The position numbers were made by a program, and so were the translations under genes. A DNA stretch of 10,562 nt from Acidobacteriaceae bacterium (GTDB taxonomy: Bacteria > Acidobacteriota > Terriglobia > Terriglobales > Acidobacteriaceae). Below are positions 5,834 through 10,562 of this stretch, one piece after another (the stretch's first letter is position 1; every line of letters starts with the position of its first letter). The notes under the pieces are model-generated. The model saw only the letters and a program-made list of their open reading frames with translations, searched no databases and had not been told where the DNA came from. Where the stretch lies: the NCBI GenBank assembly GCA_025462805.1, contig JAOAPJ010000036.1, forward strand, positions 1 to 10,562, given 5' to 3'.

Positions 5834-8161
5834 CTATTTTGGAACCTGAGTTTCCGTCACGGCCCGGGCGGTCCCGCCATCCACTTCGACGCTATCACCG
5901 CGATTGGTGAAAATCAAAGCCGCTCCGGAGACCGTGCCGTGCTGCGGATCGCTCAGGTGGGCCGGCTTGCCGTTGCGGCCGTACAGTGTGAACTTTCCGT
6001 CGGATGCGGTATAGACGAGTCGTTCCCCACCACCCTTCCGCGGGTCCTGATCCACCTGGACATTGCCCTGCGCGGTCAACGACTCAAGCGATCCGCGAGG
6101 ATTGGGCACGCGCGTCGCGCCGCCCTCCTGGCCCTCTGACGTCATGAGCACGTCGACCCTGTCGGCGCGCAGCACCCCGGCCGCTTGATGAGCGATGACA
6201 TCGCCCTGAAAACTGCCCTTGTGCTGCAGCGCGGAGTACAGAAAGGTGTTGGCCTCGGCCCGTACCACCGCTGCGCTGCCGGTGGCCTTCGATCCAGGGT
6301 CGGCAAAGACGCCTTCCATGCGGCCACCGTTCTCCCCGCCCTTTGCCAGCAGCGTCTGGTCGTGCCGGTCGAGCACGATCACTGGGGCGGAGATGGCGTT
6401 GGCGGCCTGCCACATACGGGCCCTCTGCGCGGCGCCATAAAGGATCGCCTCATCCCGATCGTGATCGAAAAACACCTTTTCGGCGACCGCGTGCACCGGC
6501 GCCTGTGCACTGGCGCCCTGACGCAGTGTGACCTTCACATCGTGGTCCGCAGTGACAGCACCGCTCAGACGATAGAAGTCGATGCTCTGGCCGGTCATCT
6601 CGGCTTCGTCGTCGCTCAGGTGCGGCGAGCCTTCCAGATGCAGAATCTGGCGGGGGCCATCCAGAGTTGCCATATCGGCAGTCGCCTGGCTGCGCCATGG
6701 CTTGCTCTGGCGGCTGCTGGCCGGCTTCATCTGCACGATGGTGACGTGGCCTCGCTGCACAGCCTTTTCGACCAGGCTGGGCGGCATCTCATCGCTCTTG
6801 CGCTTCTGTGGGTGGTCGGGTTGCTGAGCGAAGTTGATATCCAGCATGTCGCCAGTACTGGTCTGGCTCACGCCACTCGGATTCGTGTTGTTCAGATAGG
6901 TGTCGCCGGCTGCATGCAGCGTGTGTAGGGCCCGGCCGTCGCGCAGTGTGGCCTGCATGGTTTCGCCCTTCATCAAAGTGGTCTGCGCCGCGGAATCGGA
7001 ATAGATGGTGTGCTCGCTCAGAGCGGCGCCGCCGGTAGCGATCAGTTGCTGCGCCTGGGCGTGGCCACCACTCTCGGCAAAGTCGATCACCACGCTGGAG
7101 CCACGCACCTCCCGGGTGATGGAACCATGTGGATCTCCCGGCCGGCCAGTCTCCTGATCGACGATGGTGACAGCGTTGCGCATCTCCACCCGGCGGAGTT
7201 CGCCATCGGGCCCGAGTTGCAGAGTGCCGGAGTTAGCGTCGCCATGGATGGAGTGCGGCCCTTCATTTGCGGAGAAGAGCAGGCCACCGTCGAGCATAGC
7301 CCGCTGTGTGTTGCCGCGCTCATCCATCTGCACCTCTACGGCCGATGCGTGCAACTGGCGGCCCTCGTCGTCCTGCATGTTGACGTGACCCATCCCCTCT
7401 ACCTTCTGGACGGTGCCATTCTCGCGGAAGTAAATCAGCGCCTGCTGTGAGGTATTGTGCTCACCGGCATAGCGGACATCATCCTTCATCAGAGCGAGCT
7501 GCCGGCTGGTCCGATTGAACTCCGCGTGATCCGCGATCAGATTCAGCGGGCCTTTGCTCAACATGGCCTGGAAATGGACCGCCTTCTGGAGGATGAGAAC
7601 ACCCTGGCTGGAGTCGTAGACCGCGCCCGTAGCGGAGCCCTGGGCGTCAGCAACCGAAAAGGTGACTGGAGCCTCTGTGCGGGCCTCACCCGTCTTCTGG
7701 TTGAAGACCAGATCGCTGGTCTCAGCATGCACAGTACGGTTCTGCGGGACAGTGCCGCGTGTGCCGGCGGGCGCCTGCACGTCCAGGTGCACTCGGCCCA
7801 TGGCGCGCGCAATGCCGGCGCCAGGATCGTACTCGAAGTCGCTGCCATAGACGTGGTCGTTACGCGAACTGTCGCGGCCATAAAGGGTGATGTTGACGTC
7901 GTGGAGGGTGGCATGGCCGCCGCCTTTGTACTGAATCAGCCGCGAGGCATGCAGCGTGAAGAGTGTGTGGCCGCCCTGCGATTTGGAGAAGGTAAAACCG
8001 TTTGCGTCTTGCTGGATGTTCACGCCGAGCTTGCCCGGCAGATCCCGGCCGAAGTGGTTGAGCCTGTAACGCGTATACGCGAAGAAACCGAAGATGACCG
8101 CGATGAGCACCGCGCCCAGCAGTAGAACCCAGCTCCGCAACCTTTCGATGGTCATCCGCAT
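5834..8161 (-). CDS. Giant LptC-LptA-like periplasmic LPS-bridge protein (fusion)
   Basis: A 775-residue protein anchored by one N-terminal membrane helix (about 10-29, LLLGAVLIAVIFGFFAY) after a basic start, with the rest in the periplasm. Residues about 30-175 look like LptC: a GFTFSKSQGGHTLFTLHASR segment, then LHDVNITLYG. The long middle is a run of short beta-strand units with OstA/LptA character (LHASAVEVQMDERG, LQLGPDGELRRVEMRNAV). The last 130 residues resemble LptA itself, with ADRVDVLM, LTAQGNVQVDQ, ERLVYTASDGKFTLYG and ALIFTNRGDSVEVDGG. E. coli LptC and LptA are separate proteins of under 200 residues, so this is several times longer. LptC recruits LPS from LptB2FG and LptA polymerises towards LptD; one chain here may do both jobs. 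The start is uncertain: ATG at 8161 is preferred, ATG 8155 is possible, and a TTG at 8215 leaves only 15 bp to the divergent gene. lptB follows 30 nt downstream. Confidence 0.85.
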   Translation of the reverse strand: MRMTIERLRSWVLLLGAVLIAVIFGFFAYTRYRLNHFGRDLPGKLGVNIQQDANGFTFSKSQGGHTLFTLHASRLIQYKGGGHATLHDVNITLYGRDSSRNDHVYGSDFEYDPGAGIARAMGRVHLDVQAPAGTRGTVPQNRTVHAETSDLVFNQKTGEARTEAPVTFSVADAQGSATGAVYDSSQGVLILQKAVHFQAMLSKGPLNLIADHAEFNRTSRQLALMKDDVRYAGEHNTSQQALIYFRENGTVQKVEGMGHVNMQDDEGRQLHASAVEVQMDERGNTQRAMLDGGLLFSANEGPHSIHGDANSGTLQLGPDGELRRVEMRNAVTIVDQETGRPGDPHGSITREVRGSSVVIDFAESGGHAQAQQLIATGGAALSEHTIYSDSAAQTTLMKGETMQATLRDGRALHTLHAAGDTYLNNTNPSGVSQTSTGDMLDINFAQQPDHPQKRKSDEMPPSLVEKAVQRGHVTIVQMKPASSRQSKPWRSQATADMATLDGPRQILHLEGSPHLSDDEAEMTGQSIDFYRLSGAVTADHDVKVTLRQGASAQAPVHAVAEKVFFDHDRDEAILYGAAQRARMWQAANAISAPVIVLDRHDQTLLAKGGENGGRMEGVFADPGSKATGSAAVVRAEANTFLYSALQHKGSFQGDVIAHQAAGVLRADRVDVLMTSEGQEGGATRVPNPRGSLESLTAQGNVQVDQDPRKGGGERLVYTASDGKFTLYGRNGKPAHLSDPQHGTVSGAALIFTNRGDSVEVDGGTARAVTETQVPK

Positions 8162-8214
8162 ACGTCGCGAGCCTGTCTCCCTGCGTGCGTGCCCCCCGGC
8201 CCGCCTCGCTTCCA

Positions 8215-8242
8215 AGACTACAATTGATCAGTGGCAGATCAA
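8215..8242 (-). promoter_or_regulatory. Sigma-70-like promoter of the lpt operon
   Basis: On the minus strand TTGATC (8242-8237; four of six to TTGACA) is followed after 16 nt by TAGTCT (8220-8215). Transcription would begin near 8208 and leave a leader of about 47 nt to the ATG at 8161. It overlaps the opposing -10 box of the unknown gene, so the two directions may compete for polymerase. Confidence 0.35.
8219..8224 (+). promoter_or_regulatory. -10 box TACAAT for a leaderless start at 8231
   Basis: TACAAT matches the sigma-70 -10 consensus at five of six bases and ends 6 nt before the GTG of the unknown gene. That places the transcription start at or next to the start codon. No good -35 box is seen 16-18 nt upstream. 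Confidence 0.5.
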
Positions 8243-8245
8243 CTG
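8221..8245. repeat. Dyad symmetry between the divergent genes
   Basis: CAATTGATC (8221-8229) and GATCAACTG (8237-8245) are inverted with one mismatch in nine and a 7-nt spacer. The dyad covers the start codon of the unknown gene and the -35 box of the lpt promoter. This is a plausible operator position, but the regulator is unknown. Confidence 0.35.
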
Positions 8246-8845
8246 TACCTGAGCCTTTGGTTCCCCAACTTCCGCCTGACCAGCCTTCCACCTGCGGTCG
8301 TTGGGACGCTCCGCCAACTCGCCAGTGCCGGCGGCGCTTCGCCGGTAACCGCAGCGGCGTGCTATCCGCTCTCCTGGAACGAGGCGCCGGTGTACCAGCG
8401 ACTGTATGACGCAGAGGAAGGCGACGCGGCGCAACCGGAGGCAGCGGTTGCTGAGGCCGTGGAGCTTCTGCACGACGATTACGCTTACGAGTTCGAGGTG
8501 AAGTGGGACCTGTGGGTGCCGGAGACAGGCGGCGGACTGGATACCCTCTGGCGTCTGGAGCCCAGACCCGTGCGCGTGATCGGCTTCGGGCCCAACTTCG
8601 ACGAAGCAAGTTACGAGCAAAACGGACATGTCCGGATCGACTTCGGCACAGATGCGCCCTTCCTGCAGGAAGACCAGTCTCTGGGGCCAGAGACCGCACA
8701 GCACGTGCAGCAGAACGTCCAGAAGCTGATCGATGTCACGCAGGCCATCCAGAACAACCTGGCGGTTTCCAGCCGGCTCCTGTGGTCGGAGAGCGGTGAA
8801 AGCCTGGCAGAGAAGCTGATCGCACGTCTGCAACGCCTGAACTGA
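8231..8845 (+). CDS. Unrecognised 204-residue protein, divergent from the lpt operon
   Basis: I do not recognise a family. The protein starts at a GTG and reads MADQLYLSLWFPNF. There is no signal peptide or membrane helix, so it is probably cytoplasmic. Three parts can be seen. The N-terminal part (1-60) is hydrophobic and aromatic. The middle (about 84-140) looks beta-rich, with YEFEVKWDLWVPE, RPVRVIGFGPNFDE and GHVRIDFGTD. The C-terminus (about 152-204) looks alpha-helical and Gln/Asn/Leu-rich. The composition is acidic. The codons end mostly in G or C in this frame, while the opposite-strand reading of the same DNA gives an Arg/Leu/Cys-rich protein without domain character; that is why I call this strand. 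No Shine-Dalgarno precedes the GTG, but TACAAT lies exactly 6 nt upstream, as expected for a leaderless mRNA. It is followed by the frataxin-like gene after 56 nt. Confidence 0.75.
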   Translation: MADQLYLSLWFPNFRLTSLPPAVVGTLRQLASAGGASPVTAAACYPLSWNEAPVYQRLYDAEEGDAAQPEAAVAEAVELLHDDYAYEFEVKWDLWVPETGGGLDTLWRLEPRPVRVIGFGPNFDEASYEQNGHVRIDFGTDAPFLQEDQSLGPETAQHVQQNVQKLIDVTQAIQNNLAVSSRLLWSESGESLAEKLIARLQRLN

Positions 8846-8872
8846 CCGGCCAGGCTTCCCATCCACGACCGA

Positions 8873-8887
8873 GTGCGGCCTCCGCAC
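8873..8887. repeat. Perfect dyad upstream of cyaY
   Basis: GTGCGG and CCGCAC are separated by CCT. The dyad occupies the space just upstream of the TACACT box. It could be a regulator site or a small stem-loop after the preceding gene; no T-run follows, so it is not a typical terminator. Confidence 0.4.
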
Positions 8888-8889
8888 GC

Positions 8890-8895
8890 TACACT
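8890..8895 (+). promoter_or_regulatory. -10 box TACACT for a leaderless start of cyaY
   Basis: TACACT ends 6 nt before the ATG at 8902, the same spacing as at 8231. A 15-bp dyad fills the region where the -35/-10 spacer would be. There is no Shine-Dalgarno before this ATG. Confidence 0.45.
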
Positions 8896-8901
8896 AATCG
8901 C

Positions 8902-9240
8902 ATGCTTGATGAAGCCACCTTCCGCCGCCATTCCGAAGCGGCTCTGGATGCACTGAAGCGCAGCCTGATCCGCGCGGAAGAGCAGAGCGACTTCGAGGTG
9001 GAAGAGCAGAACGGTGTTCTGAACGTTGTCTTCGAGGAGCCGTCCGGCAAGTTCGTCGTCACCCCCAATACGCCGGTGCGACAGATCTGGATCTCGGCGC
9101 TCTCCACGTCGTTCAAGCTGGAGTGGTCAGAGAATGCGGGTGCATTCGTGCTGCCCAAGACCGCCGAGACATTGACGCAGGTCATCGAACGGACGATCAA
9201 CCAGCACCTGGGTGAAGACTCGGCTGTCTCGCTGACGTAA
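8902..9240 (+). CDS. cyaY: Frataxin/CyaY-like iron-binding protein
   Basis: A 112-residue protein matching the length and fold order of bacterial frataxin. It has an N-terminal helix (about 3-27), then beta-strands DFEVEEQNGVLNVVFEE, GKFVVTPN, RQIWISAL and FKLEW, and a C-terminal helix (88-104, ETLTQVIERTINQHLG). Key family marks are the NGVLNV strand turn, the conserved Trp in RQIWIS (W63) and acidic residues in helix 1 and strand 1 (E26, E27, D30, E32, E34, E35). Frataxins bind ferrous iron and the cysteine desulfurase complex and modulate Fe-S cluster assembly. No isc or suf gene is nearby. The ATG lacks a Shine-Dalgarno; TACACT is 6 nt upstream, with a GTGCGG/CCGCAC dyad before it. The glycosyltransferase gene starts 10 nt after its stop codon, so they are likely co-transcribed. 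Confidence 0.85.
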   Translation: MLDEATFRRHSEAALDALKRSLIRAEEQSDFEVEEQNGVLNVVFEEPSGKFVVTPNTPVRQIWISALSTSFKLEWSENAGAFVLPKTAETLTQVIERTINQHLGEDSAVSLT

Positions 9241-9250
9241 GCGCTCAAAA

Positions 9251-10036
9251 ATGGAGCCGCCCCGCCGCGCTACGCTCTCGATCGCCATCATCACACTGAA
9301 CGAAGAGAGGAACCTTGCGCGAACCCTCGCGAGCGTAGCCTGGGCGGACGATCTGGTCGTTGTCGACTCCGGATCGACCGATGGTACGGAAGCCATCGCA
9401 AGGGCACACGGTGCACGCTTCATTCGCGAGCCCTGGGGCGGATTCGCTGCGCAGAAGAACCTGGCCATTGGCCTCTGCACCTCCGAGTGGGTTCTTTCGC
9501 TCGATGCCGACGAGGTGGTGACTCCGGAATTGGCCGCCTCCATCCACCGGGTGCTTGCATCAGCGCCGCAGGCCCGGACTGCGTACTCCTTGCCTCGCCG
9601 AAACCACTTCCTCGGTCGTTGGATTCGCCATGGCGGCTACTATCCTGATGCGAAGCTGCGGCTGCTTCCACGCGGTCTGGCGCGATTCACAGAGACACCA
9701 GTTCATGAGACGGTCGCGTTTGAAGGACGCGTCGAAAGGCTGAGTGGGGATCTGCTGCACGATGCCTACCCCACGCTCACTGGCTACCTCGAGCACATGC
9801 AGCGTTACAGCACACTGGGCGCCGGGCTTGCAGTCGAGCGCGGCCGCACCGGACAAGGCCTGTTCTGGTTCCTGGACGGCGTGCTCCTGAACCCGCTGGT
9901 GACGTTCTTCTACAACTACGTCATACGCCTTGGCATGCTCGATGGACGCGAGGGGCTGCTGCTGCACCTCTATCACTCGTGCTACGTGAGCTGGAAGTAT
10001 GCGAAGGCGTGGGAACGCGCGCGGCCGCAAACGTAG
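9251..10036 (+). CDS. Family-2 glycosyltransferase, WaaE/KdtX-like (LPS core)
   Basis: A 261-residue GT-A glycosyltransferase. The nucleotide-sugar site is seen in LSIAIITLNEERNLART and VVVDSGSTDGT (38-48), and the metal-binding DAD motif at 85-87 in VLSLDADEVV. The segments WGGFAAQKN, PRRNHFLGRWIRHGGYYPD, KLRLLPRG and VHE, and YPTLTGYLEHMQRYSTL, are characteristic of the WaaE/KdtX branch, which adds a hexose to the inner core of LPS at the cytoplasmic face of the inner membrane. A hydrophobic stretch near the C-terminus (about 204-222, GLFWFLDGVLLNPLVTFFY) probably touches the membrane. Sugar donor and acceptor cannot be read from sequence. It starts 10 nt after the frataxin-like gene without a clear Shine-Dalgarno, which suggests coupled translation. 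Its presence across from the lpt genes gives both sides of this locus an LPS theme. Confidence 0.88.
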   Translation: MEPPRRATLSIAIITLNEERNLARTLASVAWADDLVVVDSGSTDGTEAIARAHGARFIREPWGGFAAQKNLAIGLCTSEWVLSLDADEVVTPELAASIHRVLASAPQARTAYSLPRRNHFLGRWIRHGGYYPDAKLRLLPRGLARFTETPVHETVAFEGRVERLSGDLLHDAYPTLTGYLEHMQRYSTLGAGLAVERGRTGQGLFWFLDGVLLNPLVTFFYNYVIRLGMLDGREGLLLHLYHSCYVSWKYAKAWERARPQT

Positions 10037-10056
10037 CGAGCGGGAATCCTTGGCTG

Positions 10057-10062
10057 TATGGT
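10057..10062 (+). promoter_or_regulatory. -10-like box TATGGT for a leaderless start of the protease gene
   Basis: TATGGT ends 6 nt before the ATG at 10069, repeating the arrangement of the other two plus-strand genes. It is a weaker match to TATAAT (four of six), and no -35 box is evident. Confidence 0.35.
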
Positions 10063-10068
10063 GGTGCC

Positions 10069-10562
10069 ATGTTCTCCTCGCGTCTCCGGATTGCTGCGCT
10101 CACGACTGCATTCTTCTTTCCCGCACCTCATGCGATCGCTGCGGATCAACCAGCTAAGGTTGCGTCCATCTCGGAGCGCACGGCCGGCATGCGCCATCTG
10201 GATGGCCTATTTCCGCTGGATTACGACGTGCATACCGGCAAGCTCTACCTGACAGTCCGCAAGCTTGATACCGACTTCCTGCTGATCGGCTCACTGCCCT
10301 ATGGACTGGGATCGAACGACATAGGTCTCGACCGCGGCAAGCTCATCGCGCACCATGTCTTGCACTTCACGCGCTCCGGGCCGAGGCTTCTGATGATTGA
10401 GCCGAACCTTGCTTACCGCTCGTCGTCGCAGAATCCCGAGGAGCGGCTTGCCGTACGTCAGTCTTTCGCCGAATCCGTATTGGCGGCGTTCCCTATCGAG
10501 GCTGAGGAGAAGGACGCGCTGCTCATCGATGTCACCGCGTTCTGCTTGGCAGACGATCTGAA
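10069..10562 (+). CDS. Secreted DUF5117-type zinc metalloprotease, N-terminal part only
   Basis: The first 164 residues of a larger protein that runs off the right edge. Residues 1 to about 25 form a signal peptide (basic SRLR, hydrophobic core ALTTAFFF, cleavage near AIA-AD). The next part has the N-terminal DUF5117 pattern of a group of predicted zinc-dependent metalloproteases common in Acidobacteriota and Bacteroidota: GLFPLDYDVHTGKLYLTV, DFLLIGSLPYGLGSNDIGLDRGK and FTRSGPRLLMIEPNLAYR. The catalytic HExxH motif would lie further downstream and is not visible, so protease activity is inferred from the family only. The ATG at 10069 is chosen because it gives the signal peptide; a nearby ATG at 10058 is in another frame. 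No Shine-Dalgarno is present, but TATGGT is 6 nt upstream. It starts 32 nt after the glycosyltransferase stop, so both read-through and its own promoter are possible. Confidence 0.82.
   Translation, partial: MFSSRLRIAALTTAFFFPAPHAIAADQPAKVASISERTAGMRHLDGLFPLDYDVHTGKLYLTVRKLDTDFLLIGSLPYGLGSNDIGLDRGKLIAHHVLHFTRSGPRLLMIEPNLAYRSSSQNPEERLAVRQSFAESVLAAFPIEAEEKDALLIDVTAFCLADDL

Noticed and set aside
5417..6928. Two long plus-strand frames (240 and 247 residues) opposite lptB and the Lpt bridge gene
   Set aside because: They are antisense to strongly supported genes and have shadow-like composition without motifs.
8162..8215. TTG start of the Lpt bridge protein at 8215
   Set aside because: It has no Shine-Dalgarno, would overlap the predicted -10 box, and adds an Arg/Gly-rich stretch before a normal-looking N-terminal anchor. 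ATG at 8161 or 8155 is more likely.
7860..8699. Minus-strand 279-residue frame across the divergent control region
   Set aside because: It is very Arg/Pro-rich, overlaps two better genes in other frames and covers both predicted promoters.
8228..8887. Minus-strand 219-residue frame opposite the unknown gene at 8231
   Set aside because: It is rich in Arg, Leu, Val and Cys with no domain character. The plus-strand reading has better codon choice, a promoter box at the right distance and co-directional neighbours.

Overview
The window is a GC-rich, densely coded stretch of a Gram-negative chromosome. Family content points to Acidobacteriota, probably an Acidobacteriaceae soil lineage (Terriglobus/Granulicella/Edaphobacter type). 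The evidence is an lpt-rpoN-hpf-rapZ cluster without ptsN, a very long LptC/LptA-type protein, and a DUF5117-type secreted metalloprotease. The taxon is inferred from protein character, not from a marker gene.

Left part, minus strand (about 8161 down to 1). Read in the direction of transcription, the order is: a 775-residue LptC/LptA-like periplasmic bridge protein, lptB (ATPase of the LPS exporter), rpoN (sigma-54), hpf (long-form ribosome hibernation factor), rapZ (RNase adaptor/nucleotide-binding protein), and an MsbA-like ABC exporter cut by the left window edge. This is the well-known lptC-lptA-lptB-rpoN-hpf-ptsN-rapZ neighbourhood of proteobacteria, with lptC and lptA apparently merged, ptsN absent and an MsbA-like lipid flippase added at the end. 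Lipopolysaccharide flipping (MsbA-like) and LPS transport to the outer membrane (Lpt) therefore sit at the two ends of one co-directional gene set. A strong terminator-like hairpin between hpf and rapZ splits it into at least two transcription units. A sigma-54-like -24/-12 motif lies upstream of hpf.

Right part, plus strand (8231 to 10562). A divergent set starts only about 70 bp from the lpt operon. It holds an unrecognised 204-residue cytoplasmic protein, a frataxin/CyaY-like protein, a WaaE/KdtX-like family-2 glycosyltransferase (LPS core sugar transfer, which ties this side to the envelope theme), and the N-terminal part of a secreted DUF5117-type zinc metalloprotease cut by the right edge.

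The most noteworthy signals are four. (1) The long LptC/LptA-like fusion could form a covalent LPS bridge. (2) Three plus-strand genes, and probably rapZ, have no Shine-Dalgarno but carry a TAnnnT box 5-6 nt before the start codon, which predicts leaderless transcripts; genes further inside the minus-strand set have Shine-Dalgarno sites. (3) The hpf control region combines a sigma-54-like motif with nested dyads. (4) A gene of unknown function and a bacterial frataxin lie beside the LPS genes. I saw no tRNA, rRNA, CRISPR array, insertion sequence or attachment site. No gene-free stretch exceeds about 160 bp.
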